Positions 28,899 to 37,437 of a stretch of DNA of 64,000 nucleotides are shown one piece after another; position 1 is the stretch's first letter; every line of letters begins with the position of its first letter. This stretch comes from Caenispirillum salinarum AK4 (GTDB lineage Bacteria; Pseudomonadota; Alphaproteobacteria; Rhodospirillales; Rhodospirillaceae): NCBI RefSeq assembly GCF_000315795.1, contig NZ_ANHY01000006.1, positions 341,111 through 405,110 of the forward strand. The letters are read 5' to 3'. The position numbers and the translations under genes were made by a program. Below the pieces are notes generated by a model that worked only from the letters and a program-made list of their open reading frames with translations, ran no database searches and was not told the DNA's origin.

Positions 28899-29759
28899 AT
28901 GCTTATCATCATCGGCTCGATAATCGTCACGGTCAGCGTGCTTGGCGGCTATGCCATGCACGGGGGCGACCTGGGCGTCCTGTGGCAGCCGTTCGAGTTC
29001 GTCATCATTTTCGGTGCGGCCATCGGCGCCTTCATCATCGGCACCCCGAAGTCCATCGCGGCGGACACGATCAAGGCGATCGGCCCGATGATGAAGGGGC
29101 CGAAGTACAAGAAGGATGATTTCCTCGAGCTTCTGTCCATGCAGTATTCGGTCTTCAAGCTGGCGAAGACCAAGGGCGACCTGGCCCTGGAAAGCCACGT
29201 TGAAAAACCCGGCGACAGCCCGCTGTTCCAGCGCTTTCCCAAGTTCGCATCCGATCACCACAACCTCGCCTTCCTGTGCGACTACCTGCGCCTGCTGACG
29301 CTGGGCACCAACAACGCCCACGAGGTCGAGGCCATCATCGACGCCGAGATCGAGGCCCACCACCACCACAAGCACTCCATCTCCTCGGGCGTCATCACCA
29401 TGGCCGATGGCATGCCGGCGCTGGGTATCGTCGCGGCCGTGCTGGGCGTCATCAACACCATGGGCTCGATCACCGAGCCGCCGGAGGTGCTGGGCAAGCT
29501 GATCGGCGCGGCACTGGTCGGCACCTTCTCGGGGGTGCTGTTCTCCTACGGCTTCTTCGCCCCCTACGGCCGTGCCATGGAAGCGGTGTTCGAGAACGAG
29601 ACGCTGTACCTGAACTGCATGAAGGCGGGCCTGCTGGCCCACATGCAGGGCTACGCGCCGCAGGTCTCCATCGAATTCGCCCGCAAGATCCTGCCCGACC
29701 ACCTGCGTCCCACCTTCCAGGAACTGGAAGAGACCGTCACCAACCTGCCCAGCGAGTAA
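28899..29759 (+). CDS. motA: Flagellar motor stator protein MotA
   Basis: MotA forms, with MotB, the proton-driven stator that turns the flagellum. The 286-residue protein has four membrane spans: two near residues 2-50 and two around residues 165-220 (MADGMPALGIVAAVLGVI and LIGAALVGTFSGVLFSYGF), with the large cytoplasmic loop between. The conserved prolines flanking the last spans are present. motB follows 44 bp downstream. The pair stands alone here, with no other flagellar gene nearby except a distant FliL-like protein. Confidence 0.95.
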   Translation: MLIIIGSIIVTVSVLGGYAMHGGDLGVLWQPFEFVIIFGAAIGAFIIGTPKSIAADTIKAIGPMMKGPKYKKDDFLELLSMQYSVFKLAKTKGDLALESHVEKPGDSPLFQRFPKFASDHHNLAFLCDYLRLLTLGTNNAHEVEAIIDAEIEAHHHHKHSISSGVITMADGMPALGIVAAVLGVINTMGSITEPPEVLGKLIGAALVGTFSGVLFSYGFFAPYGRAMEAVFENETLYLNCMKAGLLAHMQGYAPQVSIEFARKILPDHLRPTFQELEETVTNLPSE

Positions 29760-29803
29760 TCGAGCAACCGGCCGGCCGGCCGGTGAAAGGTTGAGAGGCC
29801 GCC

Positions 29804-30778
29804 ATGGCGGAACAGAACGTCACGATCATCAAACGGGTCAAGAAGGGCGGCGCCGCGCACCATGGCGGCGCCTGGAAGGTGGCCTACGCCGACTTCGTGA
29901 CCGCCATGATGGCGTTCTTCCTGCTGCTGTGGCTGCTCAACGCGGTGACCGAGGAGCAGCTTCAAGGCATCTCCAACTACTTCAACCCGGCGACCGTGTC
30001 GCAGAACCCGTCGGGCGCCGGCGGCATGCTGGGGGGCCAGGTCATCGGCGAAGGCGCGAGCCAGAGCAACACCGGCTCGCCCATCGAACTTACCCTGCCG
30101 CCGCCGACCATCGGACAGGGCGGCGAGGACTTCACTGACCCCAAGGAGGGACTGACCGAGCAGGACGTGGACGAAACCGCCTCGGGCCGCCGCGGCACCG
30201 ACATGGACGCCGAAGCCGAGCGCGAGGCCGAGCGTCTGGAGGCCCAGGCCGACCGCGTCGCCGACGAATTGCGCGCCGCCATGCAGTCGGTGCCCAGCCT
30301 GGCGAAGCTTGCGCCCAACCTCATGGTCGACCAGACGCCCGACGGCCTGCGCATCCAGATCGTCGACAACGAGGGCAACAGCATGTACCCGGCCGGCAGC
30401 GCCGCCATGTTCCCGCAGACCCGGCAGTTGCTGACCCTCGTCGCGGGCCTCATCCAGGAGGTGCCGCAACAGATCGCCATTGACGGCCACACCGACGGCA
30501 CGCCCTTTGCCGACGACACCGGCTACGGCAATTGGGAACTGTCGGCCGACCGCGCGCTGGCCGCCCGGCGCGTGCTGCAGGAGGCCGGCATTTCCGACGA
30601 TCAGATCAACCGCGTGACCGGCAAGGCGTCGTCGGAGCTGCTGGTGGAGGGCAATCCGACCAGCCCCCGCAACCGCCGCATCAGCATCACGCTTCTGCGC
30701 GACAAGCCGATCGAGGACGAAGCAGAAGAGCAGGAAGGCCCCCGCCGCCTGCCCAGCATCATCCGCGGCGGCCCCTGA
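29804..30778 (+). CDS. motB: Flagellar motor stator protein MotB
   Basis: A 324-residue stator subunit with one N-terminal membrane span (about residues 28-47) carrying the proton-conducting Asp in WKVAYADFVTAMMAFFLLLW. A long linker rich in Glu/Ala follows, including the plug region, and a C-terminal OmpA-like peptidoglycan-binding domain (about 170-300) with IDGHTDGTPFADD and NWELSADRALAARRVL. Partner of the upstream motA. A terminator-like hairpin lies at 30828. Confidence 0.95.
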   Translation: MAEQNVTIIKRVKKGGAAHHGGAWKVAYADFVTAMMAFFLLLWLLNAVTEEQLQGISNYFNPATVSQNPSGAGGMLGGQVIGEGASQSNTGSPIELTLPPPTIGQGGEDFTDPKEGLTEQDVDETASGRRGTDMDAEAEREAERLEAQADRVADELRAAMQSVPSLAKLAPNLMVDQTPDGLRIQIVDNEGNSMYPAGSAAMFPQTRQLLTLVAGLIQEVPQQIAIDGHTDGTPFADDTGYGNWELSADRALAARRVLQEAGISDDQINRVTGKASSELLVEGNPTSPRNRRISITLLRDKPIEDEAEEQEGPRRLPSIIRGGP

Positions 30779-30827
30779 CCCGCCGTCCGCCCGCCCTGCA
30801 TTCCAAATGCGGCGTGCGTGGATCGTC

Positions 30828-30848
30828 CGGCGGGTACCTGCCGTTTTT
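30828..30848 (+). terminator. Intrinsic terminator after motAB
   Basis: CGGCGGGTACCTGCCG (30828-30843) is nearly self-complementary and is followed directly by TTTTT (30844-30848). It lies 50 bp after the motB stop. Confidence 0.65.
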
Positions 30849-30854
30849 CCTCAC

Positions 30855-30876
30855 GGAATGCGCCGACGCGCATTCC
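30855..30876 (+). repeat. Perfect 9-bp hairpin upstream of bpt
   Basis: GGAATGCGC (30855-30863) pairs exactly with GCGCATTCC (30868-30876) around a CGAC loop. It follows the motAB terminator and precedes the bpt start by about 145 bp. No T-run follows, so its role is open: operator, leader structure or second terminator. Confidence 0.55.
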
Positions 30877-31020
30877 CGCCGCGAAGGGGTGGCGAGACGC
30901 CGCCCTTTGCCCCATAGTTGGAGGAAACAGCGCCCCACGGTGGCTGAGACGGCGGCGCCGGGATCGTCGCGAGCAGCACCCGTACGTCCCGTCCGGTGAT
31001 GAAAGGAGCGGCAGGTCTCC

Positions 31021-31779
31021 ATGGTGATGGAACATCAGACGGTCAAAAGACCGCAATTCTTCTTCACGACGGCGCCCATGCCCTGCCCCTACCTGCCGGG
31101 CCGCATGGAGCGCAAGATCGTCACCGAACTGAACCAGCCCGGCGCCGACGCCCTGCATGACGTCCTGTCCCGCGCCGGCTTCCGCCGCAGCCATTCGATC
31201 GCCTATGCCCCGGCCTGTTCGGGCTGCAACGCCTGCGTGCCGGTACGCATCGTGGCGGCCGAGTTCCGCATGACGCGCAATCAGCGCAAGGTGTGGAACG
31301 CCAACTGCCACCTGACGGTCAACCCCGCCCCGCCGCGTGCGACGGCCGAGCAGTATGCCCTGTTCTCGCGCTATCAGGCGGAGCGGCACACGGGCAGCGA
31401 CATGGCCCTGATGGGGTTCTACGACTATCGCTCCATGGTCGACGAAAGCCCCATCGACACAACGCTGCTGGAGTTCCGCGACGACTCGGGCGAGTTGAAG
31501 GCCGTTTGCCTGACCGACCGCATGAGCGACGGCCTGTCCGCCGTCTACAGCTTCTTCGACCCGCGGCTGCACAGGAAGTCGCTGGGCACGCACATGATCC
31601 TGTGGCTCGTGGAAGAGGCGCAGCGGCGCGGCCTGCCCTACGTCTACCTGGGCTACTGGATCCGCGAGAGCCGCAAGATGGCCTACAAGATCCGTTTCCA
31701 GCCGCTGGAGGGCTTTACCAGCCAGGGCTGGCGGCGGATCGATGAAACGTTCGAGCCAGAGCGCCCGATCGGCCGTTAG
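31021..31779 (+). CDS. bpt: Aspartate/glutamate leucyltransferase (N-end rule)
   Basis: Transfers Leu from Leu-tRNA to proteins with N-terminal Asp or Glu, marking them for ClpS/ClpAP degradation. The 252-residue protein has the family's Cys/Pro signature CPYLPGRMERKIVTEL, YAPACSGCNACVPVRI, and the GNAT-like C-terminal part with RKSLGTHMILW and YLGYWIRESRKMAYK. The ATG is preceded by AAGGAG at moderate distance; another ATG lies two codons on. It is monocistronic. Confidence 0.93.
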   Translation: MVMEHQTVKRPQFFFTTAPMPCPYLPGRMERKIVTELNQPGADALHDVLSRAGFRRSHSIAYAPACSGCNACVPVRIVAAEFRMTRNQRKVWNANCHLTVNPAPPRATAEQYALFSRYQAERHTGSDMALMGFYDYRSMVDESPIDTTLLEFRDDSGELKAVCLTDRMSDGLSAVYSFFDPRLHRKSLGTHMILWLVEEAQRRGLPYVYLGYWIRESRKMAYKIRFQPLEGFTSQGWRRIDETFEPERPIGR

Positions 31780-31798
31780 CCAAACCCGACTCACGACG

Positions 31799-31826
31799 TT
31801 GCACATTCACCGAAATCGCTTATACT
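31799..31826 (+). promoter_or_regulatory. Candidate promoter of the TRAP transporter operon
   Basis: TTGCAC (31799-31804) and TATACT (31821-31826) are separated by 16 bp. Transcription would start near 31833, leaving a leader of about 125 nt that contains a 7-bp hairpin CCACATG/CATGTGG (31867-31891). Confidence 0.4.
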
Positions 31827-31957
31827 TCCGCAACTTGATTGCGGAGCCGCCTTCGCGTGTCTTGAACCACATGCATATGAAAACCATGTGGGCTGAACCG
31901 GGATTAACCGGATAGTTGCAACAATTGGTTCCGTCTATTCGACGAGAGGAAATGTCC

Positions 31958-33058
31958 ATGAAGCGTCGTGATTTCATTAAGGGTGCCGTTCCGGCCGCTG
32001 CCGGCCTCGCCGCCGCCTCTTCGCTGTCCGCGCCGGCCTATGCCCAGGGCAAGCGCCAGCTGAAGCTGGTGACGACCTGGCCGAAGAACTTCCCCGGCCT
32101 GGGTACCGGCGCGCAGCGCTATGCCGACCGGATCACCGCCATGACCGACGGCACCCTCGAAGTGAAGCTGTTCGCGGCCGGCGAGCTTGTGCCGCCGTTC
32201 GAGTCCTTCGATGCCGTCTCCACCGGCACCGCCGACATGTATCACGGCGCCGAGTACTACTGGCAAGGCAAGAGCCCGGCCTTCAACTTCTTCGCTGCCG
32301 TGCCGTTCGGCCTGACCGCGACCGAAATGAATGCCTGGATCTACCACGGCGGCGGACAGCAGCTGTGGGACGAACTGTCGGCCAAGTTCAACATCAAGGC
32401 CATGCCCTGCGGCAACACGGGCGTGCAGATGGGCGGCTGGTTCAACAAGGAAATCACCAGCCTGGACGACTTCAAGGGCCTGACCATGCGCATGCCGGGC
32501 CTGGGCGGCGAAGTGCTGCGCAAGATCGGCGCGACCGCCGTGGCGCTGCCGGGCGGCGAAATCTTCCCGGCCCTGCAGTCGGGCGCCATCGACGCCACCG
32601 AGTGGGTCGGTCCCTGGAACGACCTGGCCTTCGGCTTCTACCGCATTGCCAAGTTCTACTACTATCCGGGCTTCCACGAGCCGGGCGCGACCCTGTCCAC
32701 CGGCATCAACCTGGACACCTGGAACGAGCTGACCGAGGGCCAGAAGGCCGTCGTCGAGGCCGCTGCCAAGGCCGAGAACACCTACATGCTGGCCGAGTTC
32801 AACGCGCAGAACGGCAACGCGCTGAACACGCTGGTGAACGAGCACAACGTGCAGCTCAAGAAGTTCCCGGAAGACGTGCTGAAGGCCATCGGCAAGGCCT
32901 CGGGCGAGGTCATCGCCGACCTGGCGGCTCAGAACGAGGACGTCGCCAAGGTCTACGACAGCTTCATCAAGTTCCGCCAGAACGCGATGGAGTGGGCCAG
33001 CGTCTCCGACCAGGCCTACTGGGAAGCGCGCGCCCTGGACTACCCCTACGGCGGATAA
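31958..33058 (+). CDS. TRAP transporter substrate-binding protein, TakP-like (2-oxo acids)
   Basis: Periplasmic binding protein of a TRAP importer, 366 residues. It opens with a Tat signal (MKRRDFIKGAVPAAAGLAAA), so it is probably exported folded. The mature part matches the TakP group: VTTWPKNFPGLGTGAQRYAD, YYWQGKSP, GNTGVQMGGWFNKEI and MRMPGLGGEVLRKIGA. TakP in Rhodobacter binds 2-oxo acids such as pyruvate and branched-chain keto acids. The ATG at 31958 has a GAGAGGA site at good spacing; an ATG two codons earlier is too close. The membrane subunits follow after a hairpin terminator. Confidence 0.9.
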   Translation: MKRRDFIKGAVPAAAGLAAASSLSAPAYAQGKRQLKLVTTWPKNFPGLGTGAQRYADRITAMTDGTLEVKLFAAGELVPPFESFDAVSTGTADMYHGAEYYWQGKSPAFNFFAAVPFGLTATEMNAWIYHGGGQQLWDELSAKFNIKAMPCGNTGVQMGGWFNKEITSLDDFKGLTMRMPGLGGEVLRKIGATAVALPGGEIFPALQSGAIDATEWVGPWNDLAFGFYRIAKFYYYPGFHEPGATLSTGINLDTWNELTEGQKAVVEAAAKAENTYMLAEFNAQNGNALNTLVNEHNVQLKKFPEDVLKAIGKASGEVIADLAAQNEDVAKVYDSFIKFRQNAMEWASVSDQAYWEARALDYPYGG

Positions 33059-33094
33059 GGCGGTCGCGGCGGAGGCATAGGCCTCCCGCCGCCA

Positions 33095-33135
33095 GGGCCT
33101 GCGTTTCCAGAAGGAGGCGCAGGCCCCGCCTTTTT
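33095..33135 (+). terminator. Partial terminator between binding protein and TRAP membrane genes
   Basis: GGGCCTGCG (33095-33103) pairs with CGCAGGCCC (33118-33126), followed by CGCCTTTTT. A competing GGCG/CGCC pairing is possible. Placement after the binding-protein gene suggests attenuation, so that the periplasmic protein is made in excess of the membrane subunits. Confidence 0.6.
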
Positions 33136-33269
33136 CGTGGCATGGGCGCCCGGCACATCATGACCGCCATGGCGTCGGCGGCCTGATCCGCGCATACTGC
33201 CCACGCTCCCGCTCCCGACATTCCACCGCCGGACGCTCCCGGCCCTCCAGCCCTCCGAGAGACGCAATC

Positions 33270-33824
33270 GTGCAGGCACTACACTCACTGGCGCGGGGTA
33301 TCGACCGCACCAACGACCTCATCGGCCGCGCCGTGGCGTGGCTGACGCTCGCCATGGTCCTCATCCAGTTCGTCGTCGTCGTCCTTCGCTACGTCTTCGG
33401 CCTCGGCTTCATCTGGATGCAGGAAAGCATCCTGTACATGCACGGCATCGTGTTCCTGGTGGGCGCCGGCTATACGCTGCTGAAGGACGGCCACGTGCGC
33501 GTGGACATCTTCTATCGCGAGGCCCGGCCGACCCGGAAGGCGCTGGTGGACCTGCTGGGCGTCATCTTCCTGCTGGTGCCGTTCTGCGCGCTGGTGTGGA
33601 CGGTCGCCCTGCCCTACGTGATGAATTCCTGGGCCGTTCTGGAAGGCTCCAAGGAAACCAGCGGCATCCAGGGCGTCTACCTGCTGAAGACCTCCATCCT
33701 GGTGTTCACCGTGCTGGTCGGCCTGCAGGGCCTGGCGACCGCGCTGAAGTCCATCCTCGTGCTGTCCGGCGTATTGGACGACAACGGCGACACCACCGGC
33801 GCCGAACGAGGGGGAGCGCACTGA
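33270..33824 (+). CDS. TRAP transporter small permease subunit (DctQ type)
   Basis: A 184-residue membrane protein with four hydrophobic segments (about residues 22-42, 55-70, 93-113, 135-160), the standard DctQ layout. The motif FGLGFIWMQESILYMHGIVF and DGHVRVDIFYREA match the family. The start is a GTG at 33270-33272; no ATG fits. It bridges the binding protein and the large subunit. dctM begins 1 bp after its stop. Confidence 0.88.
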   Translation: MQALHSLARGIDRTNDLIGRAVAWLTLAMVLIQFVVVVLRYVFGLGFIWMQESILYMHGIVFLVGAGYTLLKDGHVRVDIFYREARPTRKALVDLLGVIFLLVPFCALVWTVALPYVMNSWAVLEGSKETSGIQGVYLLKTSILVFTVLVGLQGLATALKSILVLSGVLDDNGDTTGAERGGAH

Positions 33825-33825
33825 G

Positions 33826-35412
33826 ATGAGCGACCTCGTCACCACCGAAATCTTCGCCGGCCTGATGTTCCTCGGCACCATCGTGGTGCTGCTGGCGGGT
33901 TTCCCCGTCGCCTTCACGCTGGGCGGATCGGCGCTTCTGTTCGGCGGCATCGGCTGGCTGTTCGGCGCGTTCGACATGGCCTTCGTCTCGGCCATGCCCC
34001 AGCGCATCTACGGCAGCATGACCAACGAGGTCCTGATCGCCGTGCCGCTGTTCGTGTTCATGGGCATCATGCTCGAACGCTCCAAGGTGGCGGAAGAGCT
34101 GCTGGAGAGCATGGGCAAGCTGTTCGGCCCCATGCGCGGCGGTCTCGGCATATCGGTCGCCATCGTGGGCGCGCTGCTGGCGGCCTCGACCGGCATCGTC
34201 GGCGCCACCGTGGTCACCATGGGCCTGCTGTCGCTGCCGACCATGCTGCGTCGAGGCTACGACCCCAAGCTGGCCTGCGGCACCATCTGCGCCTCGGGGA
34301 CGCTGGGCCAGATCATTCCGCCGTCCATCGTTCTGGTGCTGCTGGGCGACCAGATCTCCAACGCCTACCAGGACGCCCAGCGGGCGCTTGGCAACTGGGC
34401 GCCGGAGCCCGTGTCGGTGGGCGACCTGTTCGCCGGCGCGCTGATCCCCGGCCTGCTGCTGGTGGGGCTGTATATCCTCTACCAGCTTCTCATGGCGGTC
34501 GTTCGCCCCAAGTCCTGCCCCGCGCTGCCGGCCGATGAGCGTCTCGGCGGCGCCGACGGCACCAACATCAGCACGCTGCTGCACGCCCTGATCCCGCCGG
34601 TGGTGCTGATCATCGCCGTGCTGGGTTCGATTCTGGCCGGTGTCGCAACGCCGACCGAGGCCGCCGCCGTGGGCGCCGTGGGTGCCATCCTGCTGGCCGG
34701 CCAGCGCCTGACCGACGGGCCCGCGTGGAGCATCTACGCGGCCGTCGGCGCGCTGGTCCTGCTGATCGGCCTGACCAGCTTCGTTGACCTGCGCGTGGCG
34801 CGGACCGATATTCCCGCCGGCGACATGGCTGGCATCTGGCTGGCCGCGGCCTGCTGCATCGTCATCGCCTGGGGCCTGCTGGCAAGCCTGGCGAAGGTGT
34901 GGAACGCCGGCACGCTGAAGGACGTCATGCGCTCGACCATGATGGTCACCTCCATGGTGTTCATCATCATCGTCGGCGCCGGCCTGTTCTCGCTTGTGTT
35001 CCGCGGCTTCGGCGGCGAGGAGATGGTGCACCACTTCCTCACCAACCTGCCCGGCGGCACCGTGACGGCCGTCATCGTGGTCATGCTGGTGATGTTCATC
35101 CTGGGCTTCTTCCTGGACTTCATCGAGATCGTCTTCGTCGTCGTGCCCATCGTCGGCCCGATTCTGCTCCGCATGGACATCGATCCCGTGTGGCTGGGCG
35201 TGATGATGGCCATGAACCTGCAGACCAGCTTCCTGACGCCGCCGTTCGGCTTCGCGCTGTTCTACCTGCGCGGCGTGGCACCGGCGAGCGTGACCACCGG
35301 CGCCATCTACAAGGGCGTCATACCCTTCGTCATCATCCAGATCCTGGCACTGGGCGTGCTGGCCCTGTTCCCGGAACTGGCGACATGGCTGCCGAACCTG
35401 ATCTTCGGCTGA
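33826..35412 (+). CDS. TRAP transporter large permease subunit (DctM type)
   Basis: A 528-residue sodium-coupled transport subunit with about 13 hydrophobic spans. Characteristic stretches include GGLGISVAIVGALLAASTGI, CGTICASGTLGQIIPPSIV and the C-terminal MNLQTSFLTPPFGFALFYLRG. About 80 residues near the middle (320-400) form an extra hydrophobic section seen in longer DctM subunits that pair with TakP-like proteins. The gene starts 1 bp after dctQ and ends before a strong bidirectional terminator. Confidence 0.92.
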   Translation: MSDLVTTEIFAGLMFLGTIVVLLAGFPVAFTLGGSALLFGGIGWLFGAFDMAFVSAMPQRIYGSMTNEVLIAVPLFVFMGIMLERSKVAEELLESMGKLFGPMRGGLGISVAIVGALLAASTGIVGATVVTMGLLSLPTMLRRGYDPKLACGTICASGTLGQIIPPSIVLVLLGDQISNAYQDAQRALGNWAPEPVSVGDLFAGALIPGLLLVGLYILYQLLMAVVRPKSCPALPADERLGGADGTNISTLLHALIPPVVLIIAVLGSILAGVATPTEAAAVGAVGAILLAGQRLTDGPAWSIYAAVGALVLLIGLTSFVDLRVARTDIPAGDMAGIWLAAACCIVIAWGLLASLAKVWNAGTLKDVMRSTMMVTSMVFIIIVGAGLFSLVFRGFGGEEMVHHFLTNLPGGTVTAVIVVMLVMFILGFFLDFIEIVFVVVPIVGPILLRMDIDPVWLGVMMAMNLQTSFLTPPFGFALFYLRGVAPASVTTGAIYKGVIPFVIIQILALGVLALFPELATWLPNLIFG

Positions 35413-35434
35413 CCGTGACCGTCGACGGCATGAC

Positions 35435-35465
35435 AAAGGGGCTCCCGACCGGGAGCCCCTTTTCT
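35435..35465. terminator. Bidirectional intrinsic terminator between dctM and hpnM
   Basis: AAAGGGGCTCCC (35435-35446) and GGGAGCCCCTTT (35451-35462) form a perfect 12-bp stem with loop GACC. T-rich flanks occur on both strands. It serves the convergent dctM and hpnM genes. Confidence 0.88.
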
Positions 35466-35496
35466 GTTCCGACCGTCTGTATCCCGCCGGACAGCC

Positions 35497-36144
35497 TCAG
35501 CCGTCGGTCAGTTCACGGCTCTTGATGCGCAGGCTCTCGATCAGGCCGTCGACTCCCTGCCGCGCCAGGATGGAGGCATACTCGCTGCGCTTGGTCGCCA
35601 GTTCGCTCACGCCCTTCCCGGCCAGGATGTCGACCACGCCCCAGCGCCCCTGGCGCTCGGCCAGGACGTAGGAAATCTGCACCGGCTCCTTGACCTTGCG
35701 GGTGATCTCCGTGCGGACGATGGTGGTGCCGCGCGGGCCCTCGTCGGTGCCCAGCACGCGGAATTCCTGGCCGTTGTATTCGTGGAAGCGGGCGGCGTAC
35801 TGGGCCGTCGTCATGTCGCCGAAGACGTCGATCAGCGCCTGCTGCTGCGCGTCGCTGGCCTCGCGCCAGTCACGGCCGACGGCGGTGCGGATCATCACGT
35901 CCAGCCAGAAGGCGTCCTTGACCGGCTGTTCCAGCATGTCGTAGCGCGCCTGGAAGCCGTCGGTCTTCATGGCCTGGAGCAGGGTGCTCTGGAAATCCTG
36001 CACCACCGCACTCGGCCCCGTGGCGGCCTCCTGCTGCTCCTGGGCGGCGGCGGGTGCCGGCGCCAGTGTGGCGGGCGCGGCAAGCGCCAAGCCCAGGCCG
36101 AGAACGGCGGCGGACATCAGGGGCGGGACGGGACGTGCGGGCAT
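35497..36144 (-). CDS. HpnM-like / MlaC-family periplasmic lipid-binding protein
   Basis: A 215-residue exported protein of the toluene-tolerance/MlaC family, which carries lipids between membranes. The signal peptide ends near PAPAAAQE. The body shows the family pattern with VVQDFQSTLLQAMK, RYDMLEQPVKDAFWLDVM, YAARFHEYNGQEFRV and the final VDGLIESLRIKSREL. Hopanoid loci encode a member of this family, HpnM, thought to move hopanoids to the outer membrane; the adjacent divergent hpnB-like gene supports that reading. GGAGGTTACC precedes the ATG. Ordinary MlaC is the alternative, but no Mla ABC genes are nearby. Confidence 0.72.
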   Translation of the reverse strand: MPARPVPPLMSAAVLGLGLALAAPATLAPAPAAAQEQQEAATGPSAVVQDFQSTLLQAMKTDGFQARYDMLEQPVKDAFWLDVMIRTAVGRDWREASDAQQQALIDVFGDMTTAQYAARFHEYNGQEFRVLGTDEGPRGTTIVRTEITRKVKEPVQISYVLAERQGRWGVVDILAGKGVSELATKRSEYASILARQGVDGLIESLRIKSRELTDG

Positions 36145-36222
36145 GGTAACCTCCGATAGCTCTGGTCCGAACCGGCGTTTTCGAACGAACGCCTGGGCCC
36201 GCGTCCGGGTTATCGTGCAACC

Positions 36223-37437
36223 ATGGCAGAATTTCGGGACCCGTCCATGCCGCTCTGGCTAACCGCCTTGACCTTTGTTTCGCTCGCCGCGTGGCTGTGG
36301 CTGACGCTGATCCACGGCCGCGGCTTCTGGCGCGGTCGGGAACGCCTGCCCGCGACCGCCCCGAAGCCGCCCGCCGTGCCGCCCGGCGTGGTCGCGGTGG
36401 TGCCGGCGCGCGACGAGGCGGCGGTGATCGGCCGGTCGGTAGAGAGCCTTCTGCGCCAGGACTGGCCGGTGTCCTTTCCGGTGATTGTCGTCGACGACCA
36501 CTCCACCGACGGGACGGCCGACGCCGCGCGCGCCGCCGCCGCGCGGGTGACGGGCGGTGCGGAACGCCTGCACGTCATCCCCGCCCCCGCGTTGGAACCG
36601 GGCTGGACGGGTAAACTGTGGGCGCAGGCGGCGGGTCTCGCACGGGCGAAGGATGTCGCACCAACGGCCGCCCTGGTGTGGCTGGCGGATGCCGATATCG
36701 CCCACGGTCCGACAGTCCTGTGCCGCCTGCACGACCAGCTGACGCAGGGCGACCGCGTGATGGCCTCGGTCATGGCACGGCTGGACACCGGCGGACGCTG
36801 GGCGCGCCTGCTGATCCCGGCATTCATTTACTTTTTCCAGAAGCTGTACCCGTTTCCGCGCGTCAACGACCCAGCCGACGCCATGGCGGCGGCGGCCGGC
36901 GGCTGCGTCCTCGCCCGGCGGGACGCCCTGGAGGCGGCCGGCGTTCCCCGCGCCATTCGGGCCGAGATCATCGACGACTGCGCGCTGGGCCGGGCACTGA
37001 AGCGGCAGGGGCCGGTGTGGCTCGGCACTTCGGCCGACGTGGTGTCGTTGCGCCCGGCGGCGGGGCTTGGCGACATCTGGCACATGGTCACCCGCACGGC
37101 CTTCGAGCAGTTGCACCACTCGGCCGCGCTGCTGGCGGGAACGGTGGTCGGCATGGCGCTGCTCTACCTGCTGCCGCCGCTGGCCTTTGCATCGGGGCTG
37201 GCGACGGGCGACGCGCTGACGACGGTGGCGGGCGGCGCGGCCTGGCTGCTGATGGCGGGCACACTGGTTCCGACCCTGCGGCTCTATGGCCTGGGCGCCT
37301 GGCGCGGCCTGCTGCTGCCCGTGGCGGGGGTGCTGTACACGCTGATGACGCTGGACTCCGCCCGCCGGCACTGGCGCGGCCAGGGCGGCGCGTGGAAGGG
37401 CCGGGTGCAGGGCGGGCGCGGCTCTCAGGCACGCTGA
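36223..37437 (+). CDS. Hopene-associated glycosyltransferase HpnB-like
   Basis: A 404-residue membrane glycosyltransferase of family-2 type. It has an N-terminal membrane helix, a GT-A domain with VVPARDEAAVIGRSVESLL, VVDDHSTDGTADAAR, the metal motif WLADADIAHGP, acceptor motif EIIDDCALGRALK, and two to four C-terminal spans (about 300-385). This layout fits HpnB of hopanoid clusters. The start is the ATG giving MAEFRDPSMP; a later ATG (MPLWLTALT) is possible. It diverges from hpnM with 78 bp between starts, and its last 13 bases overlap the convergent sulfotransferase gene. Confidence 0.8.
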   Translation: MAEFRDPSMPLWLTALTFVSLAAWLWLTLIHGRGFWRGRERLPATAPKPPAVPPGVVAVVPARDEAAVIGRSVESLLRQDWPVSFPVIVVDDHSTDGTADAARAAAARVTGGAERLHVIPAPALEPGWTGKLWAQAAGLARAKDVAPTAALVWLADADIAHGPTVLCRLHDQLTQGDRVMASVMARLDTGGRWARLLIPAFIYFFQKLYPFPRVNDPADAMAAAAGGCVLARRDALEAAGVPRAIRAEIIDDCALGRALKRQGPVWLGTSADVVSLRPAAGLGDIWHMVTRTAFEQLHHSAALLAGTVVGMALLYLLPPLAFASGLATGDALTTVAGGAAWLLMAGTLVPTLRLYGLGAWRGLLLPVAGVLYTLMTLDSARRHWRGQGGAWKGRVQGGRGSQAR

